A DNA stretch of 64,000 nt from Cohnella hashimotonis. Lineage in GTDB: Bacteria; Bacillota; Bacilli; Paenibacillales; Paenibacillaceae. The notes beneath the pieces were generated by a model, which saw nothing but the letters and a program-made list of their open reading frames with translations, was not told where the DNA came from and searched no databases. The stretch's first letter is position 1, and every line of letters starts with the position of its first letter. Below, piece by piece: positions 8,481 through 16,163 of the stretch. The stretch spans positions 7,254,001-7,318,000 of the forward strand of contig NZ_JAGRPV010000001.1 in assembly GCF_030014955.1 (NCBI RefSeq), given 5' to 3'. Made by a program: the position numbers and the translations under genes.

Positions 8481-8509
8481 AGTATACGTTACCGTTTTAA
8501 GCTGTGCAA
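8481..8509 (-). promoter_or_regulatory. Promoter of the GntR/LacI regulator overlapped by a GTATAC operator
   Basis: On the minus strand TTGCAC (8504-8509) and TATACT (8481-8486) are spaced by exactly 17 bp. GTATAC at 8482-8487 overlaps the -10 hexamer, so binding there would block RNA polymerase. The predicted start point lies about 20 bp before the ATG at 8455. Confidence 0.65.
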
Positions 8510-8585
8510 CATTAAAAAGAACCGCTTCACATCTAGCATAATCAACTAAAAACACTTGAAGATAAATAATCTAAATAATTATTTT

Positions 8586-8661
8586 GTATACATTAATTTT
8601 AATTTTCTTGGAAAATGCATTGATAAACCGTTTACAGTGTTGTATCATACGCTTTGTATAC
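8586..8661 (+). promoter_or_regulatory. Promoter of the sugar ABC operon flanked by two GTATAC operators
   Basis: TTGATA (8620-8625) and TATCAT (8643-8648) are 17 bp apart and form a good sigma-A promoter facing the lipoprotein gene. TTTGTATAC sites at 8586-8591 and 8656-8661 bracket it, 70 bp apart centre to centre; the second covers the start point. The spacer holds TGATAAACCGTTTACA, an imperfect palindrome resembling a catabolite-response element but two bases longer than the usual form. The rest of the 317-bp gap (8456-8772) is AT-rich and shows no gene. Confidence 0.55.
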
Positions 8662-8772
8662 TAAATACTTTTGATCTTGTTGGTTAAGGGGGCGCATCTG
8701 AGCTTAATCTCAAGCTTGCCGCGATTTGTTAAGAGCTATGCCTGCTCCAAATAACATTAGGGGGGTTACCGC

Positions 8773-10161
8773 ATGAAAAAAATCGTAGGCTTCAAACCCA
8801 TTTTTCGGATGGCGCTCGTCATGATGTTCGCATCTGCAGTTGCGGCTTGCAGCAACAACAACGGCAATTCGTCCTCATCGCCGACCGCTTCGACGCAACC
8901 GAGCGCGAGCGACGCTGCGTCCGCGTCTCCTAAAGCGACCAAAGAGCTGGATCAGACGCCGGTCACGCTTCGCTTCGCAGCCTGGGTACCGGCCGAAAAC
9001 GAAGCATTCACCAAAATCGCCAGAGAATTCGAGAAAAAGTATCCTTGGGTGACGGTCGAGTGGAATTTTGTCAACGACAATATGATGCAGGCGGTGACGG
9101 AATCCATCGCCGGAGACAATCCGATCGACGTCTTCTGGGGCGCGACGTTCTATGACTATGTGGCGCAGGGAATTACGGAAGACCTTACGCCTTACATAGC
9201 GCAGGACAAGGAATTTCAGGCCTACGAATTCAACCCCGGCATTCTCGAGCCCTTCCAGGTGGACGGCAAACAGTATGCGCTCTCTCGCGGCAACGATACT
9301 TTCCTGGTCTATTACAACAAGGACCTGTTGAAGAAGTACGGTCTCGAGGCTCCTGCCAACGATTGGACGTGGGAAGAGCTGAAGGAGATGGCGAAAGCGG
9401 CGACCAATCCGGCCGAGAAGGACTACGGCATCGCAAATACCGTCCTGTGGTTCCAGTATGGGGCGACCACGCTGCCGAATGCGAACGGACACGCGCCCAA
9501 GAATCGGATGATGAACGAAGACTTCACGAAAAATCTGGCGGACGGCTCGAATCAAGACGTGCTGGACGATCTGCAGTGGATGCTGGACTGGGTCACCAAG
9601 GACGGCATCATGCTGAATACGAAGCGCGCCGCCGAGGCGGGCGTAGAGGGCGACACCTGGATGAACGGCCAATCCCTGTTCATGCTGCACGTATCGCCGC
9701 TGATCCCGACCTACAAGGACCAGTTGAAATTCGATTGGGATATCGCTCCGATGCCGAAGGGAACCGCCAAGCAAGTCGGCATGTCCTTCATCAATCCGAT
9801 GATGATGACCAAAGCGTCGAAGCACAAGGAAATGGCCTGGGAATTCATGAAGTTCTGGACGGCGACGGTCGAAGGACAAAAGCTCGTCATGGATGCCGGC
9901 GGCACGCTGCTCAACACGCCAAACCAAGAGCTAACGGACTACTTCAACCAGCTGCCGGTATACGCAAACATCAATAAAGAAGCGTTGATCACGGCGTCGA
10001 AGATCGGCGAGATCGATCCTGCCATTACGATGAAGGGCGGGGAAAAAGTGAGCGAGGCGGTCAATGCCTGGGCCGGGGACAAAGGATATACGGAGGAAAT
10101 ATCCGCATTCGACTATTTCCCTGCGGCCATGCAAAAGGTTAACGAAGAATTGAGCAAGTAG
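8773..10161 (+). CDS. Sugar ABC transporter substrate-binding lipoprotein (CUT1, SBP family 1)
   Basis: The 462-residue protein has a lipoprotein signal ending at AVAAC (about residue 26) and a Ser/Asn/Thr-rich tether. The binding fold contains VTLRFAAWVPAENEAFTKIAREFEKKYP near the start, and later ALSRGNDTFLVYYNKDLLKKYGL and MTKASKHKEMAWEFMKFW, all typical of oligosaccharide-binding SBP_bac_1 proteins. GGGGGG precedes the ATG by 8 bases. It is the first gene of the large glycan locus. A hairpin at 10181-10208 separates it from the ATPase gene, which suggests higher expression of the receptor than of downstream genes. Confidence 0.93.
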   Translation: MKKIVGFKPIFRMALVMMFASAVAACSNNNGNSSSSPTASTQPSASDAASASPKATKELDQTPVTLRFAAWVPAENEAFTKIAREFEKKYPWVTVEWNFVNDNMMQAVTESIAGDNPIDVFWGATFYDYVAQGITEDLTPYIAQDKEFQAYEFNPGILEPFQVDGKQYALSRGNDTFLVYYNKDLLKKYGLEAPANDWTWEELKEMAKAATNPAEKDYGIANTVLWFQYGATTLPNANGHAPKNRMMNEDFTKNLADGSNQDVLDDLQWMLDWVTKDGIMLNTKRAAEAGVEGDTWMNGQSLFMLHVSPLIPTYKDQLKFDWDIAPMPKGTAKQVGMSFINPMMMTKASKHKEMAWEFMKFWTATVEGQKLVMDAGGTLLNTPNQELTDYFNQLPVYANINKEALITASKIGEIDPAITMKGGEKVSEAVNAWAGDKGYTEEISAFDYFPAAMQKVNEELSK

Positions 10162-10180
10162 AACCAGCTCGTTCGTCCTG

Positions 10181-10208
10181 AAGCCCCGGTGTCCTTTTCC
10201 CGGGGCTT
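10181..10208 (+). terminator. Intercistronic hairpin between binding protein and ATPase genes
   Basis: AAGCCCCGG and CCGGGGCTT form a 9-bp stem with a loop of about 10 bases, followed only by TTC. It fits a partial terminator or 3' mRNA stabiliser after the first gene of an ABC operon. Confidence 0.6.
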
Positions 10209-10245
10209 TCGGTCAGCCGGGCCTGCATCGATGGGGGGATCACAT

Positions 10246-11361
10246 ATGGCCAGAGTCTTGTTTCAGCATGTCAGCAAACAATACCCCGGGGAACACCGCC
10301 TGTCCGTAAACGACTTTCATCTGGAAGTCGCGGACGGGGAGTTTCTCGTACTGGTCGGGCCGTCCGGCTGCGGAAAGTCTACGCTTCTGCGGATGCTGGC
10401 CGGGCTGGAGGACATCAGCGACGGCGAGATTTATATCGGCGACCGCCTGGTGAATTACGTATCGTCCAAGGACCGCAATATCTCCATGGTGTTCCAGAAC
10501 TATGCGCTGTATCCGCACATGAACGTATACGAAAATATCGCGTTCGGCTTGCGTCTCCGCCGAATGCCCAAAGCAGAAATCCAGGAGCGCGTCGTTCGCG
10601 CAGCCAAAATTCTGGAGATCGAAGCGCTCCTGAACAAGCTCCCCGGCCAGATGTCGGGCGGTCAGCGGCAGCGCGTTGCGCTGGGGCGCGCGATCGTGCG
10701 GGAACCCGAGGTCTTCCTGATGGACGAGCCTCTCTCCAATCTGGACGCGAAGCTGCGCGTGCAAATGCGGGAAGAAATCGGCAAGCTGTACAGAAGGCTT
10801 AAAACGACGATGATCTATGTGACCCACGATCAGGTCGAAGCGATGACCATGGGCACGCGAATCGTGGTGATGAAGGGCGGCCTGATTCAGCAAGCCGCAT
10901 CTCCCCAGGAGATCTATGACAAGCCGGCCAACATGTTCGTGGCGGGCTTCATCGGATCGCCGCCCATGAACTTCGTCTCCGGCACCATTAGGGCGGACCG
11001 GGAAGGCTGCCTCTTCGAGACGCGGCGCTATTCGTTGCGCATCCCCGGCAGCCGAAGCGACGCGCTGGCGGCGAAGTATGCGGGCAAGAAGATCGTCATG
11101 GGCGTGCGCGCCGAAGATATCCTGTACCGGCTGGAGGATCTGGAGCAGGAGCGGCATCGAGACGCGCGGCTCGATGCCGCAGTGACCATCAAGGAGCATA
11201 TGGGCTCGGACGTCTATCTGTATCTGCACAACAAGGAGCATCGGCTGGTCGTGCGCGTCGATCCCCGAATGGCCTACGAAGAGGGCCAGGCGGTGACGGT
11301 GGCGCCGGATATGGAGCGCGTGCACTTTTTCGATCCTGACACGGAGGCGGCCATATGGTAG
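10246..11361 (+). CDS. Sugar ABC transporter ATPase, MsmX/UgpC/MalK type
   Basis: The ATG at 10246 follows GGGGGGA by 7 bases and gives 371 residues. Walker A is GPSGCGKST at 38-46, the Q-loop lies in VFQNYALYPHMNVYENIAFGL, the signature is SGGQRQR from 137, and Walker B ends in D160-E161 (FLMDEPLSNLDAKLR). After YVTHDQVEAMTMG comes a C-terminal TOBE/MalK regulatory domain of about 130 residues. Such ATPases energise CUT1 importers and in Bacilli often serve several of them. It is the only ATPase for two permease pairs here and may also serve the permeases at 42.4-44.2 kb. Its stop overlaps the next start (ATGGTAG). Confidence 0.95.
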   Translation: MARVLFQHVSKQYPGEHRLSVNDFHLEVADGEFLVLVGPSGCGKSTLLRMLAGLEDISDGEIYIGDRLVNYVSSKDRNISMVFQNYALYPHMNVYENIAFGLRLRRMPKAEIQERVVRAAKILEIEALLNKLPGQMSGGQRQRVALGRAIVREPEVFLMDEPLSNLDAKLRVQMREEIGKLYRRLKTTMIYVTHDQVEAMTMGTRIVVMKGGLIQQAASPQEIYDKPANMFVAGFIGSPPMNFVSGTIRADREGCLFETRRYSLRIPGSRSDALAAKYAGKKIVMGVRAEDILYRLEDLEQERHRDARLDAAVTIKEHMGSDVYLYLHNKEHRLVVRVDPRMAYEEGQAVTVAPDMERVHFFDPDTEAAIW

Positions 11362-14285
11362 ACGTCGGGAAGCTGAAGAGACGGATGCTGCCCGCAGCCG
11401 CGCTGCTGCTCATGGCGCTGGTCGGGACCGCTTCCGGCGCCGCGATCGCCGAGACGGTGAATAAAGAGACAGAAGCCCGCCCCGCCCTCATCAACGACGG
11501 CGTCACCACCTATGCGGAATGGCTCGACACACAGCCCGTGGACCAGGCGCGGAGCGATCTGGACCGGGTGGAGGTGTCGGCCGTTCACTATGCGAACGTC
11601 TCGAGCGAAGCGGCGTTTCAGGTTGCGGGCGACCAGCTGATCTGGTCGGAGAGCGAGACGGAAGACTGGGCGGAATGGGAAATCAATGTCGCGCAGGACG
11701 GGCTATACAATATCGGACTGGTCTATGCGTCCGCCAACGACAGCGGGCTGGATATCGTGCGCAAGCTGGAGATCGACGGCGCCTCTCCGTACGCGGAGGC
11801 TGAACGTATCGTATTGAAGCGGCAGTTTGCGGATGAAGCCTATCCACCGCTGCGCGATGAGTTCGACAACGATATCCGTCCCCGTTCGGTGGAGCGGAAG
11901 GATTGGCAGGACGCGCTGCTAACCGACTACTCGGCGGATACGGAGCCGCTGCTGTGGCGGCTCACGGCAGGCAAGCATACGATTCGTCTCCTGTCGGACC
12001 GTGAACCGATAACGCTGAAGTCTCTCTATATCGCCGCTCCAATTCGAACGCCGGACTACCAGGCCTACAAGGCCGCGATGCCGGCGGACACGACGGAAGG
12101 CGACTGGATCTCCATATATGAAGCGGAACATTCGGCCGCCAAGTCGAACACCTCGCTCACGCTGCAGTCGATCGACGCCTCGCTGATCTCGCCGCCGACC
12201 GATGGCTCAGTCCGATACAACACGATCGGCGGCGAGCAGTTCCGAAGCAGCGGCGAGTGGATCGAATGGGACTTCGAGGTTCCCCATGACGGCGTCTATC
12301 ATATTGGATTCAAGTTTTTGCAGGCCTATATCAACAATTCATACGCTCACCGGACGATTGAGATCGACGGCACCTCCCCGTTCGCCGAGCTGCGCCGAGC
12401 GGCATTCCCTTACAACACCAAGTGGAGCTGGAGCGGGATGACACTGTCCGACGAACAGGATGCGCCCTATGACATCTACTTGACCAAGGGCGCGCATCGG
12501 CTGCGCATGACCGTTACCGCAGCTCCGGTCAAAGGCGCCTATGATCGCCTGCTCGCCGGGATCGACCTGGCGGGGACGCTCGAGCAGAAGATCCGCAAGG
12601 TCACGGGGAACTTTGAGCGATCCGGCGCCAACGCCGACGTCAACCGCGACTGGCAGCTGGAAAAGTACATACCGGATCTGGGCGATCAACTGTCGAACAT
12701 CATCGAACAGCTGAACGATCTGGCCGACGAGATGCGGTCGCTGACGACCGGCAGCTCCGAGATGGAGAGCGCAATCCGACTGGCCGTACGCGACTTCATC
12801 CGGATGAAAAGCAATCCGCGAGACATTCCGGGCAGCCTGGCCGACTTCACCAATCTGAGGCAAAACCTGGGGTTCTGGGCCTACCGGATGCTGGATCAGC
12901 CGCTGCTGCTGGATTACTTCTGGGTCGCCGAGCCCGGCGCGAAGCTGCCGAAGGCCGCCCCCGGCTTTTTGGACAGTATCGGCCACAGCCTGAAGGGCTT
13001 CTTCACGAGCTTCACCGTCGATTACGATTTCCGCCGCAACAATCCGAAGGCCATCGACGTGTGGGTGAATCGCAGCCGGGATTATGTCAACCTGATTCAG
13101 CAGCTGGCGGACGAGGACTTCACCGCCAAGACGGGCATCGCAGTCAACGTCAATATCGTGCCCGATCCGCAACTGTTCGTGCTCGGCAATATTGCCGGCA
13201 TTCAGCCCGACGTAGCGTTAGGCGTAGACCAGACGCTGCCCGTCGATCTGGCGACTCGAGGCGCGCTGACCAAGCTGAATGCATTCCCGGGCTACGCAGA
13301 GACGGCGTCACAGTTCCTCCCGGGCGCGCTGCGGGCGCTCCACTACGATCAAGACGATTACGGCCTGCCGGAGACGCAGTCGTTCAACCTCCTGGTCTAT
13401 CGGACGGACATTCTGGATTCCCTCGGAATCGAGCCTCCGCGGACCTGGGACGATCTGGTCAAGGTACTGCCGTCTCTCCAGCAGAACGGCTACGACTTCT
13501 ACTTGCCGCCAAGCGACTACTCTCCCTTCATTTTGCAGAACGGGGGCAGCTACTATACCGACGACGGAATGCAGTCCGCACTCGGCACTGAGGCTGCGTT
13601 CAAGGGTTTCCAGCAGTGGACGGACATGTTTAATCTGTACCAGCTGCCCAAGGAAGTGCCCAGCTTCTATACCCACTTCCGCATGGGAGACATCCCGATC
13701 GGCGTGGTCGACTACAACACGTATCTGCAGATCCAGTTCGGCGCGCCGGAACTGACGGGCAAGTGGAAGGTCGCCACGATTCCGGGCACCGCACAGAGCG
13801 ACGGCAAGATTGCGAGATGGTCCGGCGGCGCGCTGTTCGCGGGCGTTATCTTCAAGGCGTCGCAGAAGCAGGAGCACGCCTGGGCGTTCCTGCAGTGGTG
13901 GGTATCGGCGCAGACGCAGACGCGATTCGGCAATGAAATCGAAGCGATGTACGGACCCGAATACCGCTGGAACACCGCAAACCAGCAAGCGTTCAGACAG
14001 CTGCCCTGGCCGAAGGATCAACTGCCGGTCATGCTGGAGCAACTGGGCTGGTATCAGGAGATTCCTCAACTCCCCGGTGGCTACTTCACAGGCAGGCAGA
14101 TGGACTTCGCCTGGATCGATGTCGTCGGCAGCAGGAAAAACGCCCGCGAGGCGCTCAGAAAGGCCGTCGACGAGATCAACCGCGAGATGGTGCGCAAGCA
14201 GATCGAATTCGGGCTGCGCAACCGGGAGGCCCGCATCGTCCGCACGCTGGATGTGCTGCCGCTAAACGAACATCAGGAGGAGTAA
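11355..14285 (+). CDS. Large modular extracellular solute-binding protein
   Basis: The 976-residue protein starts at an ATG overlapping the ATPase stop by 7 bases. A basic start and hydrophobic core (MLPAAALLLMALVGTASG) form a signal peptide with no lipobox cysteine. Residues about 70-430 hold two related beta-sandwich modules with parallel motifs (WAEWEINVAQDGLYNIGLVY and EWIEWDFEVPHDGVYHIGFKF), resembling CBM6/CBM35. A helical linker leads to an SBP_bac_1-like domain at about 565-960 (NIVPDPQLFVLGNIAGIQPDVAL, YGLPETQSFNLLVYRTDIL, FLQWWVSAQTQTRFGNEIEA). The fusion probably lets one protein hold polymer and deliver oligosaccharides to the permeases that follow. Confidence 0.88.
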   Translation: MVDVGKLKRRMLPAAALLLMALVGTASGAAIAETVNKETEARPALINDGVTTYAEWLDTQPVDQARSDLDRVEVSAVHYANVSSEAAFQVAGDQLIWSESETEDWAEWEINVAQDGLYNIGLVYASANDSGLDIVRKLEIDGASPYAEAERIVLKRQFADEAYPPLRDEFDNDIRPRSVERKDWQDALLTDYSADTEPLLWRLTAGKHTIRLLSDREPITLKSLYIAAPIRTPDYQAYKAAMPADTTEGDWISIYEAEHSAAKSNTSLTLQSIDASLISPPTDGSVRYNTIGGEQFRSSGEWIEWDFEVPHDGVYHIGFKFLQAYINNSYAHRTIEIDGTSPFAELRRAAFPYNTKWSWSGMTLSDEQDAPYDIYLTKGAHRLRMTVTAAPVKGAYDRLLAGIDLAGTLEQKIRKVTGNFERSGANADVNRDWQLEKYIPDLGDQLSNIIEQLNDLADEMRSLTTGSSEMESAIRLAVRDFIRMKSNPRDIPGSLADFTNLRQNLGFWAYRMLDQPLLLDYFWVAEPGAKLPKAAPGFLDSIGHSLKGFFTSFTVDYDFRRNNPKAIDVWVNRSRDYVNLIQQLADEDFTAKTGIAVNVNIVPDPQLFVLGNIAGIQPDVALGVDQTLPVDLATRGALTKLNAFPGYAETASQFLPGALRALHYDQDDYGLPETQSFNLLVYRTDILDSLGIEPPRTWDDLVKVLPSLQQNGYDFYLPPSDYSPFILQNGGSYYTDDGMQSALGTEAAFKGFQQWTDMFNLYQLPKEVPSFYTHFRMGDIPIGVVDYNTYLQIQFGAPELTGKWKVATIPGTAQSDGKIARWSGGALFAGVIFKASQKQEHAWAFLQWWVSAQTQTRFGNEIEAMYGPEYRWNTANQQAFRQLPWPKDQLPVMLEQLGWYQEIPQLPGGYFTGRQMDFAWIDVVGSRKNAREALRKAVDEINREMVRKQIEFGLRNREARIVRTLDVLPLNEHQEE

Positions 14286-14293
14286 CGGCGAAC

Positions 14294-15271
14294 ATGAGAT
14301 TAAAAACTGCCGAAGGTTCGCAGACGCCGGGGGCGGACAGCGCGCCAAGCCGTTGGACGGGGTGGCTCGCTTCCCTGTGGAAGCATCGCGTGTCGTACCT
14401 GTTCATCGCTCCCTTCATGATCAGCTTCATCATTTTTATCGTGATTCCCGTCGTGGCTGCGATCGTCCTGTCCTTCTTCACTTTCAATGCGGTGTCCGCA
14501 CCGCGATTTAGCGGCTGGGACAACTATCTGGCGATCGTGTCGCAGGACTGGATCTTCCTTCAATACGCGATTCCCAATACGTTCAAGTTCGCGATCATCG
14601 TCGGCCCCGGCGGCTACGCGCTGTCCTTTTTCCTCGCCTGGCTCATCAACCAACTGCCGAAGAAAATCAGGGATTACTTCACGCTGGCCATCTACGCGCC
14701 TTCGCTCGCAGGAGGCGTCGCGATGGTGGTCGTATGGGTCGTGCTGTTCAGCGGAGACCGCGTGGGCTATCTGAACAATTTGCTGCTGTCGTTCGGCATC
14801 ATCGACACGCCGCAGCTGTGGCTCAAGGATCCGAGATGGTTCATGAACGTGATGATCGTCATCTCGCTGTGGTCCAGCATGGGGGTCGGCTTTCTCGCCA
14901 TGCTGGCCGGCCTGCAGACGGTCAACGAAGAGATGCTTGAGGCGGGCGCCATCGACGGCATCTCAAACCGGCTGCAGGAGATCTTCTATATCATCATTCC
15001 GGCGATCAAGCCGCAGATGCTGTTCGGAGCCATCATGGCCGTCGTGGGGACTTTGAAGGCCGGCATGATCGGCGCGATGCTGGCGCAGTCAACGGGACAG
15101 AAGATCACGCCGCAATATTCCGGCCATCTGATCATCAACCATATCGACGACTTTGCTTTCATTCGTTACGAGATCGGATATGCTGCCGCGCTGAGCGTCA
15201 TTCTGCTGGCAGTGATGTACGGGGCATCCAAATTTTCGATGCGAATATTCGGCAGCAAGGGGGACGAATAG
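14294..15271 (+). CDS. Sugar ABC transporter permease (MalF type), pair 1
   Basis: The 325-residue membrane protein has about six transmembrane segments, beginning VSYLFIAPFMISFIIFIVIP. The cytoplasmic EAA loop reads LEAGAIDGISNRLQEIFYIIIPAIKP near residue 220, which couples to the ATPase. AGGAGGAG lies about 15 bp before the ATG. The gap to the previous stop is 8 bp and to the next start 2 bp, so it is tightly co-transcribed. Confidence 0.94.
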   Translation: MRLKTAEGSQTPGADSAPSRWTGWLASLWKHRVSYLFIAPFMISFIIFIVIPVVAAIVLSFFTFNAVSAPRFSGWDNYLAIVSQDWIFLQYAIPNTFKFAIIVGPGGYALSFFLAWLINQLPKKIRDYFTLAIYAPSLAGGVAMVVVWVVLFSGDRVGYLNNLLLSFGIIDTPQLWLKDPRWFMNVMIVISLWSSMGVGFLAMLAGLQTVNEEMLEAGAIDGISNRLQEIFYIIIPAIKPQMLFGAIMAVVGTLKAGMIGAMLAQSTGQKITPQYSGHLIINHIDDFAFIRYEIGYAAALSVILLAVMYGASKFSMRIFGSKGDE

Positions 15272-15273
15272 CC

Positions 15274-16146
15274 GTGCAACGTGTATGGAAGCTGCTCAGA
15301 TTGCCGAAGCCGGACCCCTTCCTGATCGTCGCCTTCATCGGATTGACGCTGCTCGCGCTGTTCATGCTGCTGCCGCTCGTATTCATCGTCAACCATGCAT
15401 TCAAGCCGATCAACGAACTGTTTATTTATCCGCCGCGCTTTTTGGCCGAGCATCCGACGATGTTCAACTTCCGGCAGCTGTTCCTGAACGCTCAGAAAAT
15501 GTCCATTCCATTTTCGCGCTACTTTTTCAACAGCGTGTTCACGACCGGCGTCACCGTGCTGGTCGCCGTGCTGATCAGCGCGATGGCGGCCTATGCGTTT
15601 TCAAAGCATCGGTTCCCGGGCATGCGCGCTTTCTTCGGCCTCATTATCGTATCACTGATGTTCGCCCCGGAGGCAGTCGTGATCCCTCGTTTCATTCTCG
15701 TCTCCGAGCTTGGGATCATGAATACGTATGCCGCCCATATCTGGCCGCTCGTCGCGATGCCCGTCGGCGTGTTCCTGATGCGTCAATTCATCGACCAGGT
15801 GCCGGACGCGCTCCTCGAAGCTGCCAAGATCGACGGTGCCCGGGAGTGGAAAATTTTTTACCGTATCGTCCTGCCGGTCTGTATGCCCGCCGTGGCGACG
15901 GTCGCCATTCTTGCGTTCCAAATGTCGTGGTCCCAGACGGAGACGTCCAACTATTACACGCAGGTCGAGTCGCTCAAGACGCTGCCGTACTACGTGGCGA
16001 CGCTGACCGGAGGATTGGGGAACAGCGTTGTCGGGCAAGGCGTCGCGGCGGCGGCCGGTCTGATGCTGTTTTTGCCTAACTTATTGATCTTTCTGTTGTT
16101 TCAGCGCCAGGTGCTGATGACGATGGCTCACTCGGGCATCAAGTGA
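15274..16146 (+). CDS. Sugar ABC transporter permease (MalG type), pair 1
   Basis: A GTG start at 15274 follows AAGGGGGA and lies 2 bp after the partner's stop. The 290 residues form six helices. The EAA loop is ALLEAAKIDGAREWKIFYRIVLPVCMP at about 180, matching MalG-family permeases. It should form a heterodimer with the preceding MalF-type protein to import oligosaccharide. Immediately downstream is the NHL-TPR-Yip1 gene. Confidence 0.94.
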   Translation: MQRVWKLLRLPKPDPFLIVAFIGLTLLALFMLLPLVFIVNHAFKPINELFIYPPRFLAEHPTMFNFRQLFLNAQKMSIPFSRYFFNSVFTTGVTVLVAVLISAMAAYAFSKHRFPGMRAFFGLIIVSLMFAPEAVVIPRFILVSELGIMNTYAAHIWPLVAMPVGVFLMRQFIDQVPDALLEAAKIDGAREWKIFYRIVLPVCMPAVATVAILAFQMSWSQTETSNYYTQVESLKTLPYYVATLTGGLGNSVVGQGVAAAAGLMLFLPNLLIFLLFQRQVLMTMAHSGIK

Positions 16147-16163
16147 TTGGGGGGAGGACTTGC

